64,000 nucleotides of DNA from Diplonema papillatum (GCA_030068145.1 JAPJBO010000256.1:1-64000); one strand, 5' to 3'. Positions 54,001 through 61,977 are shown, numbered from the stretch's first letter. The notes: generated by a model not told the origin, from the letters alone. Translations and numbers: made by a program.

Positions 54001-54030
54001 GCTGGGACTCACGCGCTGGGCGGCCTGCAC
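48100..54030 (-). CDS. LINE A ORF2: AlkB dioxygenase - 2A - APE endonuclease - reverse transcriptase - Cys/His tail
   Basis: This 1976-codon frame opens with a non-ATG codon (GTG). It is continuous with ORF1 except for one TGA. In order it contains: Pro/Ser-rich leader (1-70); AlkB-type dioxygenase (71-242); Pro-rich linker; 2A motif (about 302-316); APE endonuclease (321-566) with N327, E350, GDLN (482-485), RIDRIL and PGHRLV, where His replaces the usual SDH; and RT (about 855-1125) with LDFRKCFD, GILQGCPVS and YADD (1086-1089). A CX2C...HX4C finger, CKHCGSGVTENEQHIYWDC, lies near 1420. Repeated Cys/His modules (about 1710-1810) and a Lys/Arg-rich tail follow. The endonuclease would nick the target and the RT copy the RNA there. 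No ATG in this frame precedes the AlkB core; the first is codon 191. Clade not assigned. Confidence 0.9.
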   Translation of the reverse strand: MQAAQRVSPSTQFDDGAGEGGGDPSSSSSSFCPPLSHNAPGLISPGNLPAAHKQSPHKGQRACGGGPVRVEGAIPGLSFQTIPRDLLDRLSRVPELGPKATWRRLGGEQSRETQQWGHAYRQGGPPVRLERGIPEGPLKEAADLIRDRLGWEPDQLLANWYRRGVGINPHKDQRELGPRVATVSLLSDTVMEWERGSRRVRTPLPVGTLCHMEGEARSLWTHGIRPDDVARDRVSLTYRAVREAASQRLQGRDTPQETPPMPPPPRPQASSPPPQQQFSPAPRTDLCNRQRTLISIKETTRQQLLSAGDIEQNPGPGRTEMKFATLNVTSLLQYLPAADAVEADLLCCQEVTLLPCKRAQAEEYLRKWCCHWGLPPPGRLCRNSGSRSTVNAANGGLSTLVLRPIPAYDTMTALSHAAIRSPDRVSHTVVATGAGNTFVHVFNVYCPSGNGRAESEEREDMLEKILFAAADSLGDVPIMVMGDLNTEEDRSPVLRKALRNGWSDAAELHHARTGDTPPPPTFTSARTTGTRIDRILLNRITTGAFRQCVTTAVNVPGHRLVTMTLDIAALRQIVWRFKVPREIPTEGGPKWGLSDTEANREAVQRLTNSDFAERLAAQRVEEAWLEWSRVSEQYLQDAFGIPAEERGRSTGRGIKTSPKRVCITASTASDGSGAANSRQLRLRKAIHRMERICSYLAQRRGPEAVPHEVSRCWQNSRRLAQACMKGGQGTEGFPDHEEAKQLLTALREETSRLGREGSAARFTKYRDKLNERADASRRCLTTICAGRAEPSGVLRTGAGVTANVDEMDEALNTAWDPILRKYKDGPEPEYEPFRDRFQDHIGPHLMEAGTITGEELRILLRKKPKKSASGVDGWRMAELRELPLPLLNALADVMNLVEATGDWPASMTTALVSMVPKDESQDPLHTRPITVTSAVYRLWACRRLADIVLWQEGWIEEGQKGFRPGHRIEDVLMEIGLEVEDALLDGEPLYGVALDFRKCFDMVPREVVLRLAEDLGLHGRVLKPLRAIYSLLARRFKLPLGVGREFSVTNGILQGCPVSVILINALLSVVMKAVKKEAEGVSPKSYADDATLLSRLSEAALQKGVDIVDEFCTLTGMQLNLEKTIAFSTRQRHQSTLRLRSGNALLRFSKSVTCLGALVSTAKNRKERSDSKRVERAAALAEGLRHAPFRYEKRVRIVQSNVLPAALSGCSFAPVSKVAMKRLTTSVMGLIWGGANPKRAREMVLNFQEKGHLTDPGTCLAYRVTTAFYAACERLPRLLPLMESIRGRYAEGDQPLGPVGLAMRSMEECGHIWEPGPLSRTLRRNGAVFDPLASSPSKRGHEVRADLRTRTWARLMARRPGYQGLERADLERTNAFWKTRECSAHTAKLIRVAIAGGVNTAEFTSRMRQAGAEPQAPSCKHCGSGVTENEQHIYWDCDAYSHIRRREAHAGLMAANRTEWPRCTLEHGVVVPENAHLSRRLQEMMAEILAERAGLEARGWVARNPTTPWSRADAMPAEKFDHPFARIAPAWTWERNKTWGLPTFYALVAWLSDMQWTESGQASMLELAIDFELFSGLSMPLHGNAPKGVRERGNVLRCMMSALDKLAAQQGLGSCMRGERVCPTTSLSFMGISGISGVRPRPRFREAHTGTILEEQVKGSDVGTQCPAYPDWTIGRAARWALPAPPQLHPDPVHMPGVDIEKALVTCATHHKGKCEACRALVRRDVPTVEMCCRHHHHANDGQPIAVCTEHSTTKCGECKTAAACCRSGHHACRTHGRGTCQECKRLPTLTQRRPAACCSRGHHQSNKPNVPSTPGRNKKKRPSSPTQVGVQRGTPVGKRAAQAPPAATKKETATTGRATKRPPPTPGTSERPALKKRVLGTPKEGPIAGRKRKKTKATTPDSGVHRRKKKVPRASSSQKRPGTTGTPMPSKVKNGHTCPPSYSPTQSLESQESQTPLAPQMLDLDDAMAGDDVIR
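53083..53106 (-). other. 2A ribosome-skipping motif (DIEQNPGP)
   Basis: Codons 309-316 of ORF2 read DIEQNPGP, preceded by LLSAG, matching the DxExNPG|P consensus. The ribosome would skip the Gly315-Pro316 bond, releasing the upstream AlkB product and starting the endonuclease-RT product at Pro316. The endonuclease start (MKFATLNV) follows five residues later. 2A sequences are known in some non-LTR retrotransposons such as trypanosome L1Tc and sea-urchin elements. Confidence 0.9.
53305..53820 (-). other. AlkB-like 2-oxoglutarate/Fe(II) dioxygenase domain in LINE A
   Basis: Residues 71-242 of ORF2 match the AlkB fold pattern. NWYRRGVGINPHKDQRELGP supplies HxD (H170, D172), VATVSLLSD is the following strand, and WTHGI supplies the distal His (H222). 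RVSLTYR (R233 to R239) has the 2-oxoglutarate and substrate-binding arginines at the spacing seen in AlkB. Known AlkB enzymes remove alkyl lesions or methyl marks from DNA or RNA; plant RNA viruses carry them in their replicases. Here it might repair or demethylate the element's RNA or cDNA, which is inference. All ligands are intact. Confidence 0.85.
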
Positions 54031-54078
54031 CGGCCTGGCGGGGCCACAACTGGCGCCGGGGACGGGTCGCGGTGGCAG

Positions 54079-54084
54079 TCAACC
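54079..54084 (-). promoter_or_regulatory. In-frame TGA-CTG between ORF1 and ORF2: candidate readthrough stop
   Basis: ORF1 ends with TGA at 54079-54081. The next codons (CTG CCA CCG ...) stay open in the same frame through 16 codons into ORF2. TGA followed by C is the leakiest stop context known in eukaryotes. An alternative is a small intron from GTGTGC to GGTGCAG that would also remove the stop. A point mutation in this copy is another possibility. Confidence 0.55.
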
Positions 54085-55923
54085 CGCACACGCCTTGCAC
54101 GCGCCGACGTTGCAGCCCTCGCATGTCGTGCGGATCTGGCCCTTCGCCTTCTTCTTCCCGCATAGGGCGCAGGAGAAACCGGCGGTGGCCTTCGCCGGGC
54201 TCCCGAAGGCGTGGACGTGCCCGCCCGCCTCTGCACCGTCCATTGGGACATCGTCCCCAGCGGGTTCCGGCTCGTCCGCTGCCGGCTCCGGCGTCTTCCT
54301 CTTCTTCTGTCCGGCCGCGTCCGCTGGCGGGGCCGCCGGCTGCGGTAGCTCGTCCACCTCCGCCGCCGGCAGCCGCATCCGCCGCTTCCCGCTGGGGGCG
54401 GCAGCGAGCCGCCTGCGCCGCTCCCTCGGCAGCTCACCTCCGTCGTACGGGTTTACCCGGAGGTCGGGTGCCCCCTCCCGCTGCAGCACCCTGAAGGGAG
54501 GGTCGGCCGCCGACGTCACCACGCAAACCCGGGCCCCACTTCGCAGGAACGACGTGGCGACGTCGACCTGCCAGCCGGCCTCCCGCAGGACGTACTCGAC
54601 GTCCGCCTCGTGCTCCCGCGGCGTCGCACCCACCACGAGGAAGCGCGGCTTCGACTCGAGGGGGGCAGCAGCGTGTTCGGCGGCCGCCGCACGCACCTCC
54701 TCCAGCACAGCGCCGCTGCGTGCGCGCACGAGGAGGCGGCTGCCCGTGAGCACGAGACCGGCTGCCGCCGCGCCTGCCCGCTCAGCTACCGCCAGCGCGA
54801 CCGCCCTCGTGACCCCCTTTTGCAGGGCGACCACCGGCATGGCGTCCCGGCAGGCCTTCTCCGTCGACCGCCAGAATCCGCCGTCCCGGCCGGAGCTGGC
54901 CAGGATCGCTTCGGCCTGCGCGCGGGGCACCCGCACGACCAGCTCGCGCCTCCCCTGCTGCGACGACACGCCCCACATGGCGTCGTCGGGGACGCGGACC
55001 TCCGTCTTCAGGGCCGTCTTGACAGCCCTCCGGCACAGGCGAGTCAGGGCCGTGCGCGGGTCCCTCTCGACGCACTCCCAGGTCTCCGGCGAGGCGTGCT
55101 TCCTGGCCACGACGAAGGCCAGTACCGTCGTCGCGGCGTTCGGCTTCACCGCGCCGACGGGCATCTTCTGGACCTTCACCTGGCCCCGCTGGCATACCGG
55201 CCCGCCGCCCGCCCACAGGTACATATCCTGTACCCGCCCGCCTTCCAGCAGCACTGGGCCCCGGCGTGCGTCGTCGAAGGCCTCCCGGCACAGCACGCCG
55301 AGGCGCACCCGCTTCCCGTCGCGCTCTGCGACGTCCACCGCATCTGCTGCGGGACCCTTCGCTTCTTCGGCTGCGGCGGCGCTCGGGGCGACCCAGAGGC
55401 CAGCTTCGACAGCTTCGAAGTCGGGGGAGGGGAGTACCGGCGCGTCCCAGTCGGCGGCGTCGATTTTACCGGGTGGCGGGGGCCGCCTGGTCACTTCTGC
55501 CCAGGTGGGCGCGTACCCCTGCCGGGGCCGCTGTTGTGGTTGTTGCTGCTCCTGCGGGCGGCGCTGCTGCGTTTGCTGTTGCTGTTGCTGTTGCGGTTGT
55601 TGCTGCTCCTGCGGGCGGCGCTGCTGCGTTTGCTGTTGCTGTTGCTGTTGCTGTTGCGGTTGCGGTTGTTGCTGCGGTTGTTGCTGCGGTTGCTGCTGCT
55701 TCGGTTGCTGCCGCTGCTGCTTCGGCTGCTGCTGCTGCCTCGGTTGCTGCTGTTGCTGCGGTGGCGGCCGTTGTTGCGCCGGCTCCCCGCTGTTCGCCTC
55801 GATCTGACGCCGGAGCAGCGTCGTGGCGACGTCGAGGATGCCGAAAACGGCATCCAGCTGGTCGCGGTTGGCGCGTTCCGCCATCCCGCGCGCTTCCTGG
55901 ATCAGGGCGTTAATCCTGTCCAT
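54079..55923 (-). CDS. LINE A ORF1: poly-Gln, zinc-binding nucleic-acid protein
   Basis: The 614-residue frame starts at ATG 55921-55923 and ends at TGA 54079-54081. It has a short helical N-terminus (IQEARGMAERANRDQLDAVF), a long Gln/Pro-rich stretch (about 50-135), and a globular middle rich in Ala/Arg. Acidic and basic linkers follow, then a C-terminal Cys cluster, CX2C-X12-CX2C-X4-CX2C (CALCGKKK... CEGCNVGACKAC). That spacing resembles the cysteine-rich end of piggyBac-type transposases. LINE ORF1 proteins usually coat the element RNA. The stop is TGA followed by C, and ORF2 continues in the same frame, which suggests translational readthrough. Confidence 0.85.
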   Translation of the reverse strand: MDRINALIQEARGMAERANRDQLDAVFGILDVATTLLRRQIEANSGEPAQQRPPPQQQQQPRQQQQPKQQRQQPKQQQPQQQPQQQPQPQQQQQQQQQTQQRRPQEQQQPQQQQQQQTQQRRPQEQQQPQQRPRQGYAPTWAEVTRRPPPPGKIDAADWDAPVLPSPDFEAVEAGLWVAPSAAAAEEAKGPAADAVDVAERDGKRVRLGVLCREAFDDARRGPVLLEGGRVQDMYLWAGGGPVCQRGQVKVQKMPVGAVKPNAATTVLAFVVARKHASPETWECVERDPRTALTRLCRRAVKTALKTEVRVPDDAMWGVSSQQGRRELVVRVPRAQAEAILASSGRDGGFWRSTEKACRDAMPVVALQKGVTRAVALAVAERAGAAAAGLVLTGSRLLVRARSGAVLEEVRAAAAEHAAAPLESKPRFLVVGATPREHEADVEYVLREAGWQVDVATSFLRSGARVCVVTSAADPPFRVLQREGAPDLRVNPYDGGELPRERRRRLAAAPSGKRRMRLPAAEVDELPQPAAPPADAAGQKKRKTPEPAADEPEPAGDDVPMDGAEAGGHVHAFGSPAKATAGFSCALCGKKKAKGQIRTTCEGCNVGACKACAG

Positions 55924-56081
55924 TTTGACGGAGCTACGGGTAGCCCGCGTTCTTTTCGCGGATGGGTACCGCTGTTGTGTTATGGAGGGTGTTTGTCCTG
56001 GATGAATTCCGGGCGCACTTTACCGGCCGCGTGAGCAGCCAATAAAGTACAGAAACTGTAGCTTTTAAATCGTTGGTTGGT
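55924..56081 (-). other. 5' region of LINE A
   Basis: The 158 bp between the ORF1 ATG and the LINE B tail should be the 5' untranslated region and internal promoter. It contains AATAAAGTAC and GTGTTTGTCCTGGATG, but I see no recognisable promoter element. Confidence 0.5.
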
Positions 56082-56166
56082 GTTAAGCATTGAGTTCTTT
56101 TAAGTACATGAACCACATGGAGTAGCACGCACTGTATTGAGTTCTTTTAAGTACATGAACCACATA
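56082..56166 (-). repeat. LINE B 3' tail with an internal ~30-bp duplication
   Basis: The 53-bp tail (56082-56134) has two base changes compared with the others. It is followed on the plus strand by a second copy of ATTGAGTTCTTTTAAGTACA plus TGAACCACAT (56135-56164). Thus part of the tail is tandemly duplicated in this copy. Confidence 0.85.
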
Positions 56167-56188
56167 TGCTCTCTGTCGCCGCTTAAGG

Positions 56189-57349
56189 TTACTTTATGAC
56201 GTCGTCACCTGTCATTGCGTCGTCAAGGTCGAGTACTTGTGGCGCCAGGGGCGCTGGGCTTTCTTGCGGTTCTGGAGATTGCGTGGAGGGGCACAGGTGC
56301 GGACAGGCTTGCACGTTTTTCACTCTCGAGGGCACTGAAGTGCTTGGGGACGTCGAACGTTTCTGGTAGCGGTTTGCTTTAAGGGCCTTCCTCTTTCTTC
56401 GTTGCACCCCTGACTCGGGTGTGGTCGCCTTCGCCTTCTTCCGCTTGCGGCCGGCGATCGGGCTCTCCTTCGGGGTGCCGAGCACCCTCTTTTTCAACGC
56501 TGGTCGTTCGCCGGTCCCTGGCGTTGGTGGCGGCCTCTTGGCTGCCCGTCCGGTCGTCGCCGTCTTCTGCTTCGCTACGGCGGGCGGCGCCTGCGCCGCG
56601 CGCTTTCCCGCCGGCGTTTCTCGTTGTACGCCCACCTGGGTGGGTGAGAGGGGTCTCTTCTTCTTTTTGCTGTGTCCGGGGGTTGCCGGGGCGTTCGGTT
56701 CGTTGGGTTGGTGGTGGCCGCGGCGGCAGCACGCTGCCGGTCTCCTCTGCGTCAACGTAGGGAGCCTCCTGCATTCTTGGCAGGTTCCTCTGCCATGCGT
56801 GCGGCAGGCATGATGCCCGCTGCGGCAGCACGCCGCCGCCGTCTTGCACTCGCCGCACTTCGTCGTGCTGTGCTCCACGCACACGGCGATCGGCTGCCCA
56901 TCGTCAGCGTGGTGATGGTGCCGACAGCACATCTCTACCGTGGGTACGTCCCTTCGGACGAGTGCTCGGCACGCCTCACACTTCCCCTTGTGGTGGGTCG
57001 CGCAGGTGACGAGTGCTTTCTCTACTCCGACACCCGGCATATGCACGGGGTCGGGGTGCAGCTGTGGTGGGACAGGCAGGGCCCACCTCGCCGCTCTCTC
57101 GGCCGTCCAGTCCGGGTACGTCGGGCACTGCGTCCCTACATCGCTTCCCTTCACCTGCTCTTCGAGGATCGTCCCCGTGTGTGCCTCGCGAAAGCGGGGC
57201 CTGGGCCGCACCCCCGATATCCCCGAGATGCCCATGAACGACAGCGACGTCGTCGGGCATACTCTCTCGCCTCTCTCGCAACTCCCCAGCCCTTGCTGTG
57301 TCGCCAGCTTGTCCAACGCGCTCATCATGCAGCGCAGGACGTTTCCTCG
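56189..57349 (-). pseudogene. LINE B ORF2, C-terminal part
   Basis: From just after the inverted segment to TAA at 56189, this corresponds to the LINE A C-terminus: MMSALDKLATQQGLGSCERG, the repeated Cys/His modules (CATHHKGKCEAC, CCRHHHHADDGQPIAVCVEH, CRTHGRGTCQEC) and a Lys/Arg-rich tail. The frame is intact but disconnected from the upstream part by the inversion at 57350-57424. Confidence 0.85.
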
Positions 57350-57424
57350 CTTGCCATCGACTTTGAACTCTTTTCAGGCCTCAGCATACCGCTGCACGAG
57401 AATGCACCGAAGGGGGTGACGGAG
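57350..57424 (+). other. 75-bp inverted segment inside LINE B
   Basis: In LINE A (49258-49332) the minus strand encodes AIDFELFSGLSMPLHGNAPK. In LINE B the same 75 bp is reversed, so the plus strand encodes AIDFELFSGLSIPLHENAPK. Flanking sequence is collinear on both sides, and the segment length is the same in both. The inversion destroys the ORF, giving RHPLRCILVQRYAEA and a stop. Confidence 0.9.
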
Positions 57425-58776
57425 CTCTAGCATTGACGCCTGCCCGTTCTCGGTCCACTCCATGTCTGATAGCCACGCTACCAACGCATAAAACGTCGGT
57501 AGTCCCCAGGCCTTGTTCCGCTCCCACGCCCATGCCGGGGCAATCCGCGCAAAGGGGTGGTCGAGCTTCTCGGCAGGCATCGCATCCGCTCTCGACCCGG
57601 GGGTCGTGGGGTTCCTGGCTACCCAGCCTCGTGCTTCGAGCCCTGCCGGTTCCGCAAGGATTTCAGCCATCATCTCCTGGAGCCGCCTTGAGAAGTGGGC
57701 ATTCTCGGGTACTACCACTCCGTGTTCCAGCGTGCATCTGGGCCAGTCGGCGCGGTTGGCCGCCATCAGCCCGGCATGTGCCTCTCGTCGCCGTATGTGC
57801 GAGTACGCTCCGCAGTCCCAAAATACGTGTTTCTCGTCCTCGGTATCGCCGCTTCCACAGTGCTTGCAGCTGGGCGCCTGCGGCTCAGCTCCGGCCTGCC
57901 TCATCCGCGACGTGAACTCAGCCGTGTTCACTCCTCCCGCCAACGCTACACGTATAAGCCTCGCGGTGTGCGCGGGACATTCTCGCATCTTCCAGAAGGA
58001 GTTCGTCCGCTCCAGGTCAGCCCTCTGCACACCCTCGAATCCCGGCCGCCTCGCTACTAGACGGGACCACGTCTTCGCCCTCAAATCCGCCCTCACCTCA
58101 TGCCCCCTCTTCGAGGGTGTCGAGGCTATCGGGTCAAACATTGTACCATTCCTCAGCGTGCGAGACAGGGGCCCTGGTCCCCATACGTGTCCACACTCCT
58201 CCATGCTCCTCATCGCCAGCCCAACTGGCCCCAGGGGTAGGTCCCCCTCGGCGTACCTTCCCCGGATGCTCTCCATCAGAGGCAGAAGTCGTGGCAACCT
58301 CTCGCACGCCGCGTAGAACGCCGTCGTCACCCTATATGCTAGGCATGTACTGGGGTCCGTCAGGTGGCCCTTCTCCTGAAAATTTAGGACCATCTCCCTC
58401 GCGCGCTTTGGGTTGGACCCACCCCAGATCAGTCCCATCACCGACGTCGATAGCCGTTTCATTGCCACCTTCGACACCGGCGCGAAAGAGCAGCCTGACA
58501 GCGCCGCCGGTAGCACATTCGACTGTACAATTCGGACCCGCTTCTCGTACCGGAACGGCGCATGGCGGAGGCCTTCCGCCAGGGCAGCCGCCTTCTCCAC
58601 CCTCTCCGAGTCGGACCTTTCCGTCCTATTCTTCGCCGTCGAGACTAGGTTCCCCAGGCACGTGACAGACTTGCCAAACCGCAGCAGCGCATCCACGCTG
58701 CGGAGTCTGAGCGTCGACTGATGCCTACGTCTCGTCGAGAACGCGACCGTTTTCTGGAGGTTTGGCTCCATTCCGG
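57425..58776 (-). pseudogene. LINE B ORF2, RT thumb to zinc-finger part
   Basis: The open frame corresponds to LINE A residues from about 1115 onward. It includes NLQKTVAFSTRRRHQST, SVMGLIWGGSNPKRAREMVL, NFQEKGHLTDPSTCLAYRV and the finger CKHCGSGDTEDEKHVFWDC. It stops shortly after entering the inverted segment. The first residues (MGHA) lie outside LINE homology. Confidence 0.85.
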
Positions 58777-59844
58777 CGTGCCCCAAGTCGGTTCAGCGCT
58801 TTGACCCGCATCTTTCCTGCATCCTTTGACTCGACACGCAGCGCTAGAGGTCTCTTCCGATAAAAATGACTCCTGATTCGGAAGGAAACAGGGTTCCACT
58901 TCGTTTGCTGAGGGTACCACTTTGTTTGGGAAGTTGGGGGTTCCACTTCGTCCGCTGAGTTGGGGGGTGCACTTGGTGCACATAGACTCAGCAGAAGGAA
59001 GATTTCCACGCCTCGACGCGCCAACAGCGCTACAGGTCTCAGCAGGAGGAGCTTCAGTATGACAAGACCCGCTCAAGTATGTCATCCTATCAGAGCATCC
59101 AGATCTCCGGCTAAGGGACATGGCTACACGCTAGTGAGAGTCCGAACGTCGTTGCTGATCCGCTGCTGAAACACTCAAGTATTGTTTGTGCTTTCGACTC
59201 TTCGGCCCATCTTGATTGCCACGTTCCTGCGCGCTTGGTGCTTATCTTCCTCGTTTCATCGGCAGCATATCGACGGCATCTTCTTGACGCTTGGTTCTTG
59301 TTCGTGGGGATCAATGCGAACGTCAAGGTTGACAACAATCAACACAAAAAGGCGGAATAGCGCTGGCGTCGTCTGCTGGTTCGTAGACAAGAGTCCTACT
59401 AGGCGCTGGTTCTGGCTATCTTCCACCCAAAAGGTGCCCAGAAAATCCCCGACGGGTGTCACGGGGATGAAAGTCCCCGTTTTCCCCCCCGTGAACCCCC
59501 GTCGGGGAACGGTTCCCCCGTCGGGGGGGACATGTATGTTTATTATTTTACTTGTGAGTTGTCGACAACTTGTTGTGTTGAGGTGTCATTCAGATGTAAA
59601 TCTAAGAGGAATGGGATGAGAAGGAGGACAGACTGGGTGTCGCGGTTTGACAGGTAGTGACAGGAATAGCTGAGGCAAGGAGAGCAGGGAGCGGCCACAG
59701 TCGAAGACGGCACCCGAGCGAGGTCCATGTAGGAGGGGAACTCACCAGGAGCCCGGGGCCAGGTGGTGGGCGTTTTCCGGCGGTTTCCTGTTCTGACGTC
59801 GTGCTGCTTTTGTGACTCTTAACGAGTAAAAGTGACAGACATAC
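58777..59844. other. No assigned gene; GC-rich hairpin cluster at 59440-59530
   Basis: The left part has phrases such as GGTACCACTTTGTTTGGGAA and GGTTCCACTTCGTCCGCTGA, loosely repeated. At 59440-59530 TCCCCG...CGGGGA pairs across 10 nt, and CCCCGTCGGGG occurs twice. Downstream exons of the gene to the right should lie at 59550-59810. A 42-nt candidate at about 59737-59778 (ETAGKRPPPGPGLL, AG before, GTGAGT after) is plausible but unproven. Confidence 0.35.
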
Positions 59845-60433
59845 CGTGTCTGCGAGCCGGAAAATTGCTTCTCGTTCTTGAGCAACTGCCCTAACCCTTT
59901 CGATAGTACCGTTGAGCGATTCCATGAAGTTTACAACGGTTTGGCGCTGTGGTTGGTGAATTTCTAGGTTCCCCCGGCTCTTTCTCCACGTGTGACAGAG
60001 ACAAAGTCGGTTATTTGACTAAGCATACCGCATCTTTGGGCAGCTTCGCGAAGGCCGCATCCACGTCGGGCACCGGTCCTACATCGGACATGTCGACAGT
60101 CTGAGGAAACAGGGAATGTGGGCCATCGTATTTCTGAGGGGGCAGCGCAGCTTGAGGGGCGACCGATGTCCTTGAGCCGAAAGGAGCAAAGAGCGCATCT
60201 ACAGCAGAGCTGAGTTTCCCGAGAACGCCCGGCTTTGCACCAGGGGTGCGCGGAAAGTAGTTTATCGAGTGGAAGCTCTGAGGTTGCGGCAGCTCAGGGA
60301 GGCCCTGCGGGAAGACGTCATCAGGGGCAGCTAAACCCAAATTCAGCAAAACCTGCCCAAACAAGACTTCTCGCTTGTTCTCAAAAAGCGCTCTCCGCTG
60401 CTCGCGTGTAGGCTGCTGTGCAGTTGCTGACAT
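59845..60433 (-). CDS. Unknown small protein, two exons plus unresolved 3' exons
   Basis: Exon 1 (60029-60433) starts at ATG and reads MSATAQQPTREQRRALFENK, then REVLFGQVLLNLGLAAPDDV, with Pro-rich middle and DVDAAFAKLPKDA at the donor GTATGC. Exon 2 (59845-59946), after a CACAG acceptor, reads RQTVVNFMESLNGTIERVRA then VAQEREAIFRLADT before GTATGT. Junctions are phase 0. The second exon looks like an amphipathic helix. I do not recognise the family. Overall length is probably around 200 residues. It is on the same strand as its neighbours. Confidence 0.55.
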
Positions 60434-61977
60434 GTACCCCCCTCCTTTGTACCTACCATTTCTGTCGCACAGTGCACGAGCCCGAATCTGTGAGCACTCA
60501 TCACAATAAGCAGCCGTCAAGATTACAGAACGAAGACATGGATGTGTGCAGAGGGAGGATTGCACTTATAAAGACAGTCCGGACTGATAGCCAAAGAGCA
60601 ACACTACACGATCAAGGTGATACCGCTACGAGTTTGTTGAGCGTTTTGGGCCACTGCTTTGACTTGAATTTCGTCGTCAAGAAGCACCCCCACATGGAAA
60701 AGCGTCAAAATGCAGGCGAGAAAGATTGCCTTTGCTTCGTGTTCTTTTCTTCTCATGCCTCCAGATGGAGCTACGAACACACGTGAGAGAGCCCATATCG
60801 GTGCACTCCCCTCGCCCAGTCTGTTGAAGGAAACGAAAAAAGGCGAATGCTAAAAGGATGGAAAGCAGCAAGAATAAAAACGACTGCAGCAAAAAAAAAA
60901 AAAAAGAATGGCTCGTAATTTCTTCTCCCAGGGGGGAGGGCGATGCGGCGGCGGTAGGAGTGGACCCGACTGTGGTCTCCCCACGGGACGCTCGCGCACA
61001 CCACAACGCTTGCTTACTGCAGAGGATGGCTGCAAGACCTTTCTCGTTTACGAGAGCCTTGCATATCTGCACCACTGTCGTTCCATTTTTCGGCCACCAG
61101 GCGAACAAGAAAAAAAAAGTAAGTACGAAAGTAAAACGAACAAGTAAAAGGAAAAACAGTACAAGAAAGCAGAAGGGTCACAGAAAAAAAAAAGCTGAAG
61201 GGATCAAAAAATGTGTGAGAGAAAATCAAAAAAAGAAAATGAGGGCGGGGGTCGGTGGCAGGCGCGAAGGAAGCAACAAAAAGATAAGCTAAGCACTCGG
61301 TGATGCGTGCTACAAGAGGCTCGGACGGGGCGCCAAAGACCGCGTCTAGTGTTCAGTCCGCAAGATGGTGCACAGTCAGGTGCTTCGCAAGGTGACGTGT
61401 TCTATGGTCCCTTCTTTAGTCGTATGAGTGAAGGATGAAGAAACTAGAGACACAACCCACGTGAGGGAGCTCCCGGCAGAAGCTACACTGTTGTTGTAGC
61501 CCAACACAAAGAGCAAAGAAATAGCTGTGCTCAGTCGAACCGCCACGAGCTGGTGCGTAAAGGTTGGCTCGACAAGATAAGAGAGGCTGGGGACATGAAG
61601 AAATGTGAGAGAAAAGAAAGAAATGCACCCCGAAAGTCACAGAAGAAGGGGGGTGGAGAGGGGCGAGGCGAGACGCGAGTTGAAGACACGCTCTGCTCTG
61701 TCGGCCCATCGCTTGCTAGACATGCGGTGCCCTATGATTGTTTCTTAACGACAATGTCAGTTTGGTCTCTCGAATCAACTCAAAGCCGAAGCCCAGTTGA
61801 CCTGCCCTTGTAAAGATATGAGAGAGACAGAAGCGACACAGACAGCATTCCTCTTCGTGCGTTTGAACAGCGTTTATCTTCAGCTGCTGGCTGTGTGCCA
61901 GGCCTGCTCAACTCAGGGCTGAGGGATGACTTAGTCCTTCTTTAGACTCTTCGAGTGTCTTCAGCGATGAAGTCGCT
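60434..61977. other. No supported gene; A-rich tracts on the plus strand
   Basis: Long A-rich stretches occur at 60885-60905 and 61105-61250. Open frames over them (poly-Lys on plus, poly-Phe on minus) are composition artefacts. The interval holds the upstream region of the small gene on the left and the 3' end of TRAP-beta on the right. Confidence 0.35.

Larger units (their letters stand above)
48033..56081 (-). mobile_element. LINE A: full-length APE-type non-LTR retrotransposon
   Basis: The element reads right to left: a 5' region (about 56081-55924), ORF1, a single TGA, ORF2, a 67-bp 3' region and the conserved 53-bp tail ending at 48033. All coding parts are open over about 2,600 codons with one stop between the ORFs, so it is young or still active. 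Its 5' end directly abuts the 3' end of LINE B at 56082. Its 3' flank holds CCGCCCACGTGA. No poly(A) tail is seen; the 3' end is a fixed sequence. I infer a complete copy because the tail and both ORFs are present, but target-site duplications are not evident to me. Confidence 0.85.
56082..58776 (-). mobile_element. LINE B: 5'-truncated relative of LINE A
   Basis: Homology with LINE A starts inside the RT, just after the YADD region (58776; GMEPNLQKTVAF against GMQLNLEKTIAF), and continues to the shared 3' tail at 56082. The upstream AlkB, endonuclease and most of RT are absent, as expected of a 5'-truncated LINE copy. Differences from LINE A are scattered, so it is a separate copy rather than a recent duplicate. 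LINE A begins exactly where LINE B ends, giving a head-to-tail pair. Confidence 0.9.

Noticed and set aside
60677-61108. Minus-strand ORF of 143 codons with a Phe/Leu-rich helix
   Set aside because: Its hydrophobic part is a translation of an A-rich tract on the plus strand, and no family resemblance or splice support was found.
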